A stretch of DNA of 64,000 nucleotides, from positions 1-64,000 of the forward strand of contig CAMYJO010000017.1 in NCBI GenBank assembly GCA_947258755.1, written 5' to 3'. Shown piece by piece: positions 10,499 to 20,366 of this stretch (its first letter is position 1; each line of letters opens with the position of its first letter). This DNA comes from an uncultured Gammaproteobacteria bacterium. GTDB taxonomy: Bacteria > Pseudomonadota > Gammaproteobacteria > JAADHQ01. The notes beneath the pieces were generated by a model. The model was not told the origin of the DNA. It saw nothing but the letters and a program-made list of their open reading frames with translations, and did no database searches. A program made the translations under genes and the position numbers.

Positions 10499-10942
10499 TT
10501 ACTGACTGGCCTCGGTGTATGACAAGACTGCTGTAGACACCACCTGCCCTTGCTCATCCAGCACATCAACATGGATATCACCCAACCAAGATGGCAGTAA
10601 GGTCTTTTTCGACCACACCCGCCAGCGCTGACCACCTACATCAAATGCAACGTCGGCCAACACCTCGTCTTTGTAGTGCCAACGATGGGTTACCGTCTGA
10701 CCCGAAAACCCCCTGAGTTCGGTAAAAAAATACACTGTCGTTTCCGTATTTGACAGACTCAATAGATTATCGACTGGCTCATGCTCAATGATATTACTGG
10801 TAAAGTTTGCACGCCGCACCGTCCCTGCCTGAGGACTATCGACTACTGACTGTTCAACAGTGGTCGATGCAGGGGCTTCGACGGACTCGGCAGCCACTAC
10901 AGTTATATTTAGCGCTAGCAACAGCGTCATTATCAATTTCAT
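10499..10942 (-). CDS. DUF2914-domain exported protein
   Basis: A 147-residue protein with an N-terminal signal peptide (about 1-18, cleaving after VAA) and a C-terminal DUF2914 domain (about 75-145), recognised by YFFTELRGFSGQTVTHRWHYKDEV and the later WRVWSKKTLLPSWLGDIHVDVLDEQG. The domain is common in proteobacterial periplasmic proteins but has no established function. On its promoter side the minus strand reads ACTATAGTATAAAC about 25 bases before the start, an AT-rich -10-like stretch. Convergent with hemE. Confidence 0.82.
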   Translation of the reverse strand: MKLIMTLLLALNITVVAAESVEAPASTTVEQSVVDSPQAGTVRRANFTSNIIEHEPVDNLLSLSNTETTVYFFTELRGFSGQTVTHRWHYKDEVLADVAFDVGGQRWRVWSKKTLLPSWLGDIHVDVLDEQGQVVSTAVLSYTEASQ

Positions 10943-11150
10943 CCACAGGCCTCATTATTTTCTGTTTATACTATAGTGGAAAGATGAAAATTCAACATTG
11001 TTGGCTGCTCTGCAACAACACTAGCCCAATCGCCATGATAAAACAGGTCTGCCGTTAACTGGCAACTATACAGCGAGTACTTGACCACGATCAATCATCA
11101 ATTTCTGGATATTATCTATACTTTCATATAAAGCTGTCATGGAGCCTATC

Positions 11151-14100
11151 ATGGAAAAACCGGCACAAGCGACACTAGATGGCAATGAAGCGGCCGCGCG
11201 CATAGCCCATTTGTGTAATGAGGTGATTGCCATCTACCCGATCACCCCGGCCTCGCCGATGGGTGAATGGGCCGATGCCTGGTCTGCCACCGGCCAGACC
11301 AACCTTTGGGGCAGCGTCCCCGAAATTATCGAGATGCAAAGCGAAGGCGGCGCCGCCGGCGCCATACATGGCGCCTTACAGGCCGGCGCCCTGACGACTA
11401 CCTTTACCGCCTCGCAAGGTCTATTGCTGATGATTCCGAATATGTACAAAATTGCCGGTGAACTGACACCGACCGTTTTCCATATTGCTGCACGTTCGCT
11501 GGCCTGTCAGGCATTATCCATTTTTGGTGACCATAGTGATGTCATGGCCGCACGCAGTACCGGCTTTGCCATGTTGTGCTCTAATTCACCACAGGAGGTC
11601 ATGGACATGGCCCTGATCGCACAACTGGCCACACTCAGATCGAGGGTCCCGGTGCTGCATTTTTTCGATGGCTTCCGCACCTCGCATGAATTACAAAAAA
11701 TTGATCTGGTCACGGAAGATATGGTGCGCACATTGATGCCGTCAGATGTCGTACATGCACATCGACAGCGCGCCTTGTCGCCGGAGCACCCGGTGTTGCG
11801 CGGCTCTTCACAGAACCCGGACATCTACTTCCAGGCCAGGGAGACCGTAAACCCCTATTACGCCGCCATGCCTGCCCTGGTACAACAGAGTATGGATAGC
11901 TTCGCCGAATTAAGCGGCCGCCAATACCACTTATTTGATTATTTCGGCTCTGACAGTGCACAGCACATTATTATCATGATGGGGTCAGGAGCGGAAACGG
12001 CACAGGAAACGGTTGACTACCTACTCCGCAGCGGTGAAAAAATTGGCCTTATCAAGGTACGCCTGTATCGACCCTTCGATTCACAGGCGCTGATCGACGC
12101 GATCCCTGTCAGTGTCCGAAGTATTGCAGTTCTCGATCGTACCAAGGAGCCAGGCGCCGATGGCGAACCGCTCTACAAAGATGTAGTCACGGCCATCAGC
12201 CAGCACTACCAATCTGCGGATAATAAATTTACTGCCCTGCCGCAAATCTGCGGTGGCCGCTACGGCCTGTCTTCCAAGGAATTTACCCCGGCCATGGTGC
12301 GCGCAGTCTTGACCAACCTGCAGCAACACAGGCCCCGCAACTCTTTTACGATAGGCATCCATGATGATGTCAGCCATACCAGCCTGGACTGGGACAGCGA
12401 TTTCAGCACCGATGCCAATCAACAGCATTTTCAGGCTGTATTCTATGGCCTTGGCAGTGATGGCACCGTCAGTGCCAATAAAAACAGCATCAAGATCATT
12501 GCCGCTGCCACTGATCTATATGCTCAGGGTTATTTTGTCTATGATTCAAAAAAATCAGGCGCCGTGACCGTATCCCATCTACGCTTTGGCCCACAACCAA
12601 TCCATTCAACCTATCTGATCGATGAACAGCAGGCCAACTTCATCGCCTGCCACCAGCCTGTCTTTTTGCAACGCTACCCGATGCTCGACAAGGCTGCCGA
12701 GCAAGCGGTATTCCTGTTGAATTCACCTGCAGACCCGGACCAGGTATGGGACACCCTGCCGGCCACGTACCAACAAACGATCATTACACGCAAGCTACGC
12801 CTATATACTATTGATGCCTATGCAGTCGCCAGCAAGGCGGGCATGGGCAAACGCATCAACACGGTCATGCAGACCTGTTTTTTTGCCATCTCCGGCGTTC
12901 TTCCCGAAACACAAGCCATTACTTCCATAAAGGATGCGGTCCAGAAAAGCTATGGCAACAAAGGCTCCCGCATCGTTCAGCTCAACTACGCCGCCATTGA
13001 TGAAACCCTGAAGTGCCTGCATGAAATTAAGGTACCGCAACAGGTCACATCAACAGAAGAAAGCTCTACACGCGCAACAGATAATGCACCCGAATTTGTC
13101 CAACAGGTTACGGCTGAGATCATGTCCGGCCGAGGCGATCATGTCCCGGTCAGCAAATTGCCGGCTGATGGCAGCTTCCCGGTCGGCACCGCCGTTTATG
13201 AAAAGCGCAACCTGGCCCTGGAGATACCGGTGTGGGAGCCTGAGCTATGTACGCAATGCGGCAAATGCCCGCTAGTCTGTCCGCACGGGGTCATACGCTG
13301 CAAGGTCTTCAGTGAATCAGAAATAGCCACGGCACCGTCTACATTTAAATCAGAGCCGACCATTGGCAAGTTGTTTCCGCAAGGGATGCACATGAGTTAT
13401 CAGGTAGCACCGGAAGACTGCACCGGTTGCGGACTGTGCGTGGAAATCTGCCCTATCCATGACAAAAGCAATATCAGTCGCAAGGCATTGAATATGCAAC
13501 CCATCGCCGGGCTATTGGCGCAGGAGCGCGAGAACTGGTCATACTTCCTGCAACTGCCCGAGTATGACCGCAAACAAATCAAGCAATCCTCGATTCGCGG
13601 GGCCATGATCCTGCAACCTTTATTTGAATTTTCCGGCGCCTGCGAGGGATGTGGTGAAACACCTTATATCAAGCTGGCCAGCCAATTATTTGGTGACCGT
13701 ATGCTGGTTGCCAATGCGACTGGCTGCTCGTCCATCTATGGTGGCAATCTTCCGACCACACCCTGGAGCGCGAATGCCGATGGCCGAGGACCGGCATGGA
13801 ACAATTCCCTGTTTGAGGATAACGCCGAATTTGGTCTCGGTATGCGCATCGCAGTCGATAAACAATCTGAATACGCACGCGAGCTATTAATAAGATTACG
13901 TGATGCTATTAACGATAATTCACTAACAGACAGTATTCTTGAATGTACGGGCGACGACGACACCAGTATTATCGAACAACGCCTGCGCCTGCAAACACTA
14001 CGCGAACGACTAGCAAATATCGGTAATAATGATAGCGATGAGCTACTGCAAGTCATCGACTTTCTGAGTAAAAAGAGCGTGTGGATTATTGGCGGCGATG

Positions 14101-14777
14101 GCTGGGCCTATGACATTGGCTATGGCGGCCTCGATCACGTGCTGGCCTCAGGTCGCGATGTCAACATACTTGTACTCGATACCGAGGTGTATTCTAATAC
14201 TGGCGGCCAGACCTCGAAGGCAACACCTCTCGGGGCGGTAGCCAAGTTCTCAGCCGGTGGCAAACCAACACCGAAAAAAGACCTCGCCATGCACGCTATC
14301 AGCCATGAAAACGTCTATGTTGCACAGGTTGCCTATGGCGCCAAGGACACACAAACATTACACGCCTTCCACGAGGCAGACGCACATCATGGACCTTCCA
14401 TTATAATTGCCTATTCACCCTGTATTGCCCATGGTGTAGACCTGAAAAACAATCACCGCCAGCAACAGCTGGCCGTTAACAGCGGTCACTGGCCGTTATT
14501 TCGTTTTAATCCGGCAAATATTGAAGCGGGCAAAAACCCCTTACATCTGGACTCTAAAGAACCCTCCCTTCCTTACCGGGAATTCATTGAAACAGAGACC
14601 CGCTTCAGCATGTTATGGCGTTCGCAACCTGACGATGCAGAACACTACCTGCAACAGGCGCAAAAAGATGTATTGCATCGTTACCGTCATTATAAACAAC
14701 TCGCGCAACTGGATTGGACTTCTGACGCCCCGACTGCGCATGATTTAATCCAGGGCTTGACTAACAAGAAGGCATAA
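11151..14777 (+). CDS. nifJ: Pyruvate:ferredoxin/flavodoxin oxidoreductase (single-chain)
   Basis: A single chain of about 1208 residues converting pyruvate and CoA to acetyl-CoA and CO2 with transfer of electrons to ferredoxin or flavodoxin. Domains in order: N-terminal transketolase-like domain with YPITPASPMGEW, domain II, the gamma-type domain (about 410-600), a two-cluster ferredoxin domain with CTQCGKCPLVCPHG (about 700) and CTGCGLCVEICP (about 757), and a thiamine-diphosphate domain with the proximal-cluster CEGCGETP (about 831) and VLDTEVYSNTGGQTSKATP. The ATG at 11151 has GGAG 6 bases before it; an ATG at 11139 in the same frame is possible. Followed after 4 bases by its partner gene. 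Confidence 0.95.
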   Translation: MEKPAQATLDGNEAAARIAHLCNEVIAIYPITPASPMGEWADAWSATGQTNLWGSVPEIIEMQSEGGAAGAIHGALQAGALTTTFTASQGLLLMIPNMYKIAGELTPTVFHIAARSLACQALSIFGDHSDVMAARSTGFAMLCSNSPQEVMDMALIAQLATLRSRVPVLHFFDGFRTSHELQKIDLVTEDMVRTLMPSDVVHAHRQRALSPEHPVLRGSSQNPDIYFQARETVNPYYAAMPALVQQSMDSFAELSGRQYHLFDYFGSDSAQHIIIMMGSGAETAQETVDYLLRSGEKIGLIKVRLYRPFDSQALIDAIPVSVRSIAVLDRTKEPGADGEPLYKDVVTAISQHYQSADNKFTALPQICGGRYGLSSKEFTPAMVRAVLTNLQQHRPRNSFTIGIHDDVSHTSLDWDSDFSTDANQQHFQAVFYGLGSDGTVSANKNSIKIIAAATDLYAQGYFVYDSKKSGAVTVSHLRFGPQPIHSTYLIDEQQANFIACHQPVFLQRYPMLDKAAEQAVFLLNSPADPDQVWDTLPATYQQTIITRKLRLYTIDAYAVASKAGMGKRINTVMQTCFFAISGVLPETQAITSIKDAVQKSYGNKGSRIVQLNYAAIDETLKCLHEIKVPQQVTSTEESSTRATDNAPEFVQQVTAEIMSGRGDHVPVSKLPADGSFPVGTAVYEKRNLALEIPVWEPELCTQCGKCPLVCPHGVIRCKVFSESEIATAPSTFKSEPTIGKLFPQGMHMSYQVAPEDCTGCGLCVEICPIHDKSNISRKALNMQPIAGLLAQERENWSYFLQLPEYDRKQIKQSSIRGAMILQPLFEFSGACEGCGETPYIKLASQLFGDRMLVANATGCSSIYGGNLPTTPWSANADGRGPAWNNSLFEDNAEFGLGMRIAVDKQSEYARELLIRLRDAINDNSLTDSILECTGDDDTSIIEQRLRLQTLRERLANIGNNDSDELLQVIDFLSKKSVWIIGGDGWAYDIGYGGLDHVLASGRDVNILVLDTEVYSNTGGQTSKATPLGAVAKFSAGGKPTPKKDLAMHAISHENVYVAQVAYGAKDTQTLHAFHEADAHHGPSIIIAYSPCIAHGVDLKNNHRQQQLAVNSGHWPLFRFNPANIEAGKNPLHLDSKEPSLPYREFIETETRFSMLWRSQPDDAEHYLQQAQKDVLHRYRHYKQLAQLDWTSDAPTAHDLIQGLTNKKA

Positions 14778-14781
14778 TATC

Positions 14782-15792
14782 ATGAACCTGAAAACCCACT
14801 ATCTCGGCCTGCCGCTTAAAAATCCAATCGTGCCATCGTCATCACCATTGACCCATGATCTTGATCAAGCACGCCGCCTCGAAGATGCAGGTGCGGCCGC
14901 TATAGTCATGCATTCCCTGTTCGAGGAGCAAATCAGAAGTGAAGAAGAACATTACTCACGTTTCCTGCTAGATCAATCCATCGGCCATGCCGAGGCCAAT
15001 AGCTTTCACCCTGACCATGCAGACTTCAGCTCCAGCCTGGATGAACACCTTGAACAATTACAAAAACTAAAACAGGCACTCGACATCCCTGTCATTGCCA
15101 GTCTCAATGGTATTTCAGCACAAGGCTGGATTGATCATGGCAAGGACCTGGAACAAGCAGGTGCCGACGCCCTCGAGCTGAATGTTTATTATATCCCGTC
15201 CGGATCTGATCAGAACGCTGAACAAGTCGAGCAGCGTTATATCGATTTACTGAAGGACCTGCGCCAACAGGTACAATGTCCCATCAGCATGAAACTGTCC
15301 GCACAATTCAGCTCACCGGTCAATATGGTCAAAAAACTGCAACAAGCCGGCGCTAACGGTGTGGTTCTCTTTAATCGGTTTTACCAGCCTGATATCGACC
15401 TGGACACGTTACAATTCAATCACACACTTCAACTGTCCTCTTCACAAGACTCCTTACTCCGCATTCGCTGGCTGGGGATATTACGTGGGCAGGTCGATAT
15501 CTCGCTGGCAGCGACCGGTGGCTTCAGACAGACCGCTGACATCCTCAAGGCCTTATTGGTCGGTGCGGATGTGACCCACATGTGCAGCGAATTACTCGAA
15601 CATGGCGCATCACGTATTAGCACTATCCTGGAGGAATTAACACAATGGCTTCAGCAGCGTGAATATGAATCCTTACAACAATTGCAGGGTAGCATGTGCA
15701 AGGAGTGCGCCATCGACCCGGGCGTATATGAACATGCTAATTATTTCAAAATCCTCAAGAGCCATGTCTCCGCACCGGGCACTCTCAGGTAA
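14782..15792 (+). CDS. Dihydroorotate dehydrogenase-like flavoprotein
   Basis: A 336-residue FMN-type TIM barrel related to dihydroorotate and dihydropyrimidine dehydrogenases: NLKTHYLGLPLKNPIVPSSSPLT at the N-terminus, ADALELNVYYIP in the middle, SMKLSAQFSS and a phosphate-binding-like LAATGGFRQTADILKALLVGAD near the end. It differs from true PyrD in the N-terminal half and ends with a CKECAIDPGVYEHANY tail. It starts 4 bases after nifJ, so the two are co-transcribed; pairing of this family with nifJ is known in other bacteria, but its substrate is not established. I infer an accessory redox role rather than pyrimidine synthesis. Confidence 0.82.
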   Translation: MNLKTHYLGLPLKNPIVPSSSPLTHDLDQARRLEDAGAAAIVMHSLFEEQIRSEEEHYSRFLLDQSIGHAEANSFHPDHADFSSSLDEHLEQLQKLKQALDIPVIASLNGISAQGWIDHGKDLEQAGADALELNVYYIPSGSDQNAEQVEQRYIDLLKDLRQQVQCPISMKLSAQFSSPVNMVKKLQQAGANGVVLFNRFYQPDIDLDTLQFNHTLQLSSSQDSLLRIRWLGILRGQVDISLAATGGFRQTADILKALLVGADVTHMCSELLEHGASRISTILEELTQWLQQREYESLQQLQGSMCKECAIDPGVYEHANYFKILKSHVSAPGTLR

Positions 15793-15905
15793 ATTGATCT
15801 TAGACAAACACAAGCAACTAATTTACCCCCCCTTATTGCAATAGCCTACTCACCTAGGCATTATTTAGCGCATATTAATTTGAGCATTAAACATCAGGAG
15901 CAAAC

Positions 15906-16724
15906 GTGGAAAATCTAGACATTAAAACACTCATCGATACCTATTTGATTCCCTGGGGAATCAATATTGCTCTGGCCATTGCAATATTCGTCATTGGTAA
16001 ATTCTTTGCTAAAATCATTACCAATGTCATTGCCAAGTTACTAAGAAAATCCGACATGGATAGTATGCTGGTTGATTTTATAACCTCAATTCTGCGCACC
16101 GTATTATTGTTATTCATTGTCATCGCCGCGATGGACCAACTGGGCGTGAACACGACCTCACTGGTGGCCTTATTAGGTGCAGCCGGACTGGCTATTGGCC
16201 TGGCATTACAAGGGTCACTGCAAAATTTTGCTGCAGGTGTCATGTTGATTGTATTCAGACCCTTTACCGCCGGTGATTTTATTGAAGCTGCCGGTATAGC
16301 AGGCGTCGTTGAAAAAATCGGCATCTTCAGCTCCACCCTGAAAACCGGTGACAACCGTGAAATCATCGTTCCCAATGGCGCCATTTATAGTGGCGTTATC
16401 ACCAATTTCTCAGCACGTGATACCCGTCGTATTGATATGATTATCGGTATCGGCTATGACAGTGATATTCGACTTGCGCGTGACACCCTGCAGACGATTA
16501 TTGCTGCCGATGACCGCATCCTTAAAGATCCTGAAACACGCATCGCCGTTTCCGAACTGGCCGATAGCAGTGTCAATTTTATCGTCCGACCCTGGGTCAA
16601 ATCCGATGATTACTGGGACGTTAAATTTGATCTGAATGAGAAAATCAAACTCGCCTTTGACGATAAAGAGATCGCCATCCCCTATCCGCAGATGGATGTC
16701 CATCTACACAAACAGGCCTCGTAG
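15906..16724 (+). CDS. mscS: Small-conductance mechanosensitive channel (MscS family)
   Basis: A 272-residue channel that opens under membrane tension to release solutes on hypo-osmotic shock. Membrane segments lie at about 14-36, 55-78 and the pore-lining helix 82-110, whose LLGAAGLAIGLALQGSLQNFAAG has the alternating Gly/Ala pattern of MscS. The beta domain (FTAGDFIEAAGIAGVVEKIGIFSSTLKT) and the alpha/beta cytoplasmic vestibule follow. It starts at GTG with CAGGAG at 15895-15900, 5 bases upstream. Size is close to E. coli MscS. Confidence 0.93.
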   Translation: MENLDIKTLIDTYLIPWGINIALAIAIFVIGKFFAKIITNVIAKLLRKSDMDSMLVDFITSILRTVLLLFIVIAAMDQLGVNTTSLVALLGAAGLAIGLALQGSLQNFAAGVMLIVFRPFTAGDFIEAAGIAGVVEKIGIFSSTLKTGDNREIIVPNGAIYSGVITNFSARDTRRIDMIIGIGYDSDIRLARDTLQTIIAADDRILKDPETRIAVSELADSSVNFIVRPWVKSDDYWDVKFDLNEKIKLAFDDKEIAIPYPQMDVHLHKQAS

Positions 16725-16882
16725 ATACATGGCGGCAGCCCCGGCTGCCACCGTAAACCTCATCCAACCTTCTGAATTATCAGGTAATAATCGGTGACAT
16801 CAATGATCATATAATGTTAGACTTTACGTTGTTTCCAGCATAAAGGCCCCGACCAGACAGGCCATTTCAGGTAATTGACCCT

Positions 16883-18187
16883 ATGATTAAATATTCACTG
16901 CTCACCGTCGCGCTCGCCGTGATGCCGCTCAACCTCGCAGCCAAGACCTTCAATAGCGAATTCAATATCAGTGTCGACCTGAATAGTGACTGGCTTGCAC
17001 TTGGAAAAAATCAGGCCAGTAAAAATAATCTTACGGCGACGATGGATGCCCTGAAGAAAATAGGCATTAAAAAGGAAAAGGCAGAAAAGATTCTCGCGCG
17101 CATACAAGGCGCCAACGTCGAATACCTGTTTGATACAACCCAGCCTGGCACAGACTTCAATAATAACATCAGCATACAACGCGGCTCTGGCGCTACTGCG
17201 CGCACCAAGGAACAGGCCGAATCTGCCTGTAAGACCCTCGAGCCCGAGTTACAAAAACTATATAAGGAAAAAGTCAGCATTACCCAATGCGGCATGATCA
17301 ATATCGACAATCATTCCTTTATGTCATATGAATACAAGGATGCCATTCCCGGGATTGTGACGATCCAGCATGAGTTTCAGATCACTCCCAACCTGACCTT
17401 AATTACTATAGGTGGCACAAAAGCAGATAGCGTTGAACGTATTCGTAGTACACAGAAAGACATAGCCCGCGCTATCATTAAATATATTAAATCATCACCT
17501 GATTTCTTCAAAGCTACTGAAAAGGCCGCCAAGGCCATGCAACAGGAAAAATACGATGCCGCCTTTACACAATTAAAAATACTCGCCAAGGCTGGCGACC
17601 CGGAGGCCTTGTTCAACCTGGCCGTCTTTTATGAGCATGGCAAGGTTGTGAAAAAAGATATAAATAAGGCGTTTAAAACATATAACCAGGCGGCCAAACT
17701 GGGGCACCGGCATGCGATCACCAAACTGGGTGAATTCTATCTCAAGGGAATAGGCACTAAGAAAGATCCTAAAACTGCGGCCAGGATGTTCTTTCAGGCA
17801 GGCATGATGGGTGATCCAGTCGCCCAGAACTCTTTTGCAACCATGCTGTTCAATGGCGAAGGGATCAAGAAAAAGGACCCGGAAAAGGCCTTGCAATGGT
17901 TTGCGGAATCCGCCAAACAAGGTTATCCACCAGCTGCTCAGAATCTGATCAAGATATACGAAGCTGAAATAAAAAATAAAAATACCAAGGCCTACCACCC
18001 ATTGGCGATGATCTACCTACAAGGGGCCGGCGTTAAACAAGATACCGACAAGGCGCTTAAACTACTCGAAAAAGCGGCCTTTGATGGTGTCGAAGAATCA
18101 CGCAAGGCCTTGCATGAAATCTACTCCAAAGGCCTGTTCGGTGTAGCCAAAAACGAAGCAAAGGCAAACGCCTGGAAACAACAATAG
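16883..18187 (+). CDS. Secreted Sel1-repeat protein
   Basis: A 434-residue protein with a signal peptide (about 1-19) and no lipobox. Residues 20-215 form an uncharacterised N-terminal region. From about 220 to 430 there are five Sel1/TPR-like repeats of about 36 residues, for example PEALFNLAVFYEHG and AKLGHRHAITKLGEFYLKG, which usually act as protein-binding scaffolds. It stands alone, with a TATAAT at 16810-16815 as a possible -10 element but no matching -35. The function cannot be named. Confidence 0.85.
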   Translation: MIKYSLLTVALAVMPLNLAAKTFNSEFNISVDLNSDWLALGKNQASKNNLTATMDALKKIGIKKEKAEKILARIQGANVEYLFDTTQPGTDFNNNISIQRGSGATARTKEQAESACKTLEPELQKLYKEKVSITQCGMINIDNHSFMSYEYKDAIPGIVTIQHEFQITPNLTLITIGGTKADSVERIRSTQKDIARAIIKYIKSSPDFFKATEKAAKAMQQEKYDAAFTQLKILAKAGDPEALFNLAVFYEHGKVVKKDINKAFKTYNQAAKLGHRHAITKLGEFYLKGIGTKKDPKTAARMFFQAGMMGDPVAQNSFATMLFNGEGIKKKDPEKALQWFAESAKQGYPPAAQNLIKIYEAEIKNKNTKAYHPLAMIYLQGAGVKQDTDKALKLLEKAAFDGVEESRKALHEIYSKGLFGVAKNEAKANAWKQQ

Positions 18188-18344
18188 CTTATATAGCTAC
18201 CCCGAAACAGTCGAGGGCAGCGCTGAGGTAAATTGCGAGCTATTTATCGAAGGCCAGGGTCAAACCTTTCGCTGCTTTCCCTGTCGGAACGAGCACAGCG
18301 GCCATCTAGATTTACTGGCACAGATTGAAAAATCCAATCTATAG
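18147..18344 (+). other. Possible coding remnant without a start codon, containing CxxC
   Basis: A frame shifted by +1 from the Sel1 gene stays open from 18147 to the TAG at 18342-18344, running past the Sel1 stop. The last ~45 residues (from SYPETVEGSAEVNCELF to AQIEKSNL) contain a RCFPCRNEHSGHLDLL segment that reads like a small domain. There is no ATG, GTG or TTG in the open stretch. It could be the tail of a frameshifted or eroded gene, an original C-terminal extension of the Sel1 protein, or chance. Confidence 0.25.
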
Positions 18345-18363
18345 ACCAACATTGCCGACAAAT

Positions 18364-18810
18364 CTATTTCTGAAAGGATTGCGGAAACGGGTTTTCACCG
18401 TTGTGTTCAATAACTATAAAGCCATGGCCTGTTGATTTATGGCAGCTGTTACAGCTCTTGATAAACGCATTATACGCCTTCCACTGTGCCGCCGGCTGAC
18501 CTTGCTTAACCTGTTTTTCCAATATCTCGAAGTCAGGCAGAAGGATTTCCTTGACCAGCTTACCGATCTCATGCGACTTGTACTGTCCGAAGTCTTCCAG
18601 CTCTTCTATCGTTTCTTCGAGTTCATGCACATAGAAACCAGCCAGCTTGTTATTTTCCGCCTTTACCGCCAATCCGGTCTTATGCAAAAAATATTGTAAC
18701 TTGCTCATTTTCTCCACCAGGCCTGCCTCGCCACTGGCATGCGAACAAGCAGACAACATTGCCAAAGGGATAGCACATAGAAAAGCGACGGTAGCTTTAG
18801 ATTGACTCAT
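18364..18810 (-). CDS. Lipoprotein cytochrome, c'-like with C-terminal CxxCH
   Basis: A 148-residue exported protein with a lipobox LSAC (lipidated Cys22) and a single heme c motif SCNSCH at about 118-123, close to the C-terminus. The region between (about 28-115) is predicted almost entirely helical and charged. Heme binding near the end of a helical protein is the plan of class II cytochromes c (c'/c556). A membrane-anchored c' type would be unusual, and sequence identity to that class cannot be judged here. It lies 18 bases downstream of the gltD start on the same strand but appears functionally unrelated to gltBD. Confidence 0.7.
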   Translation of the reverse strand: MSQSKATVAFLCAIPLAMLSACSHASGEAGLVEKMSKLQYFLHKTGLAVKAENNKLAGFYVHELEETIEELEDFGQYKSHEIGKLVKEILLPDFEILEKQVKQGQPAAQWKAYNAFIKSCNSCHKSTGHGFIVIEHNGENPFPQSFQK

Positions 18811-18828
18811 TTATTTTTCCTTTTCAAA

Positions 18829-20295
18829 TTACGGTAATACAGAATTACCCATTAAATAGACATCGATTTCTCTAGCGGCCTCACGACCCTCATTAATACC
18901 CCAGACAACAAGGGACTGGCCCCGACGGCAATCACCGGCAGCATAGATGCCGTCAATACTGGTGGCATAGCGCCCGTACTCGGCGCGATAATTTGAGCGT
19001 TCATCGTAGTCAATACCAAGGGCATCACTTGCATAATGCTCAGGCCCTAAAAAGCCCATCGCCAGCAATACCAGATCCGCCTGCCATTGTTTCTCGGAGC
19101 CGGCGACTTCTTCCATTTTCCATTGGCCCGTCTCTTCGCTGCGCACCCAACTCACTTCAACCGTGGTCACGCTTTTTACATTACCCTGTTCATCACCTGT
19201 AAAGGCCTTACTCAGGATGCAATAGGTTCGCGGATCCTCTCCCTGTCTGGCTTCGGCTTCTTCATGACCATAATCGACACGAAAAATATGCGGCCATGCC
19301 GGCCAGGGATTGTCCTCTGCGCGCCCTTCTGGAGGCCGTGGCATCAACTCGAAATTGACCACAGACTTGCAACCATGTCTCAATGACGTACCAATACAAT
19401 CCGTACCGGTATCGCCACCACCAATGACCAGTACATGCTTGTCTTTGGCGTCAATATAATTACCATCTTTAAGCTCAGAGTCCAGCAGGCTACGCGTATT
19501 CGCAGTCAGAAACTCCATCGCAAAATGGACACCGTTTAGATTCCTGCCATCCACCGGCAGACTTCGCGGCGTAGTGGCGCCAGTGGCCAGCAACAACGCA
19601 TCATTTTCATTCTTTAACTGCACAACATCGACATCCTTGCCGACATCCACATTAGTAACAAATTCCACACCTTCATCACGCATTAATTGTACGCGACGAT
19701 CAATAATGCCTTTATCCAGCTTCATGTTAGGGATGCCATACATCAGCAAGCCCCCTATCCGGTCAGCGCGCTCATAAACTGTTACCGCATGTCCGGCCTT
19801 ATTGAGTTGCGCTGCAGCTGCAAGACCTGCTGGGCCTGAACCGATAACGGCCACTTTCTTGCCCGTACGTGCCTCGGGTACGGAAACATTAACCCATCCC
19901 TCGTCGAAGGCATGATCGATGATCGCACACTCGATATTCTTGATCGTGACTGCAGGCTCGATAATACCCAGCACACACGATCCCTCGCAAGGGGCCGGAC
20001 AGACACGTCCGGTAAATTCAGGAAAGTTATTGGTTTTGTGCAGACGTTCCACAGCATCCTTCCAACGTCCGTTATAAACCAGGTCGTTCCACTCCGGGAT
20101 CAGGTTGTCAACTGGACAGCCGGTATCTGACTGACAAAAAGGCACGCCACAATCCATGCAACGTGCACCCTGGGTTTGCAAATGCAGATCATCATGTTGT
20201 GTGTATATTTCATTGTAATCCGACAACCGTTGACTGGCGTCACGGTAGGGCTCGGTCTTACGTTCAAACTCTTTAAATCCTGTTGGTTTACCCAT
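18829..20295 (-). CDS. gltD: Glutamate synthase (NADPH) small subunit
   Basis: A 488-residue flavoprotein feeding electrons from NADPH to GltB. N-terminal cysteines C46, C49, C54 and C60 ([15 protein letters not shown]), with more near 100-108 (CPAPCEGSC), bind the two [4Fe-4S] clusters. The FAD-binding VIGSGPAG is at about 151-158, a second Rossmann motif [13 protein letters not shown] follows, and the C-terminal [26 protein letters not shown] closes the FAD site. It follows gltB by 71 bases. Confidence 0.96.
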   Translation of the reverse strand: MGKPTGFKEFERKTEPYRDASQRLSDYNEIYTQHDDLHLQTQGARCMDCGVPFCQSDTGCPVDNLIPEWNDLVYNGRWKDAVERLHKTNNFPEFTGRVCPAPCEGSCVLGIIEPAVTIKNIECAIIDHAFDEGWVNVSVPEARTGKKVAVIGSGPAGLAAAAQLNKAGHAVTVYERADRIGGLLMYGIPNMKLDKGIIDRRVQLMRDEGVEFVTNVDVGKDVDVVQLKNENDALLLATGATTPRSLPVDGRNLNGVHFAMEFLTANTRSLLDSELKDGNYIDAKDKHVLVIGGGDTGTDCIGTSLRHGCKSVVNFELMPRPPEGRAEDNPWPAWPHIFRVDYGHEEAEARQGEDPRTYCILSKAFTGDEQGNVKSVTTVEVSWVRSEETGQWKMEEVAGSEKQWQADLVLLAMGFLGPEHYASDALGIDYDERSNYRAEYGRYATSIDGIYAAGDCRRGQSLVVWGINEGREAAREIDVYLMGNSVLP

Positions 20296-20366
20296 GCTTT
20301 ATCTTCTTTATCTGTCTGTCTTGATGCGCAAGCTTCAGGCCCAGACCGGGCCGGCATATCATTGTA

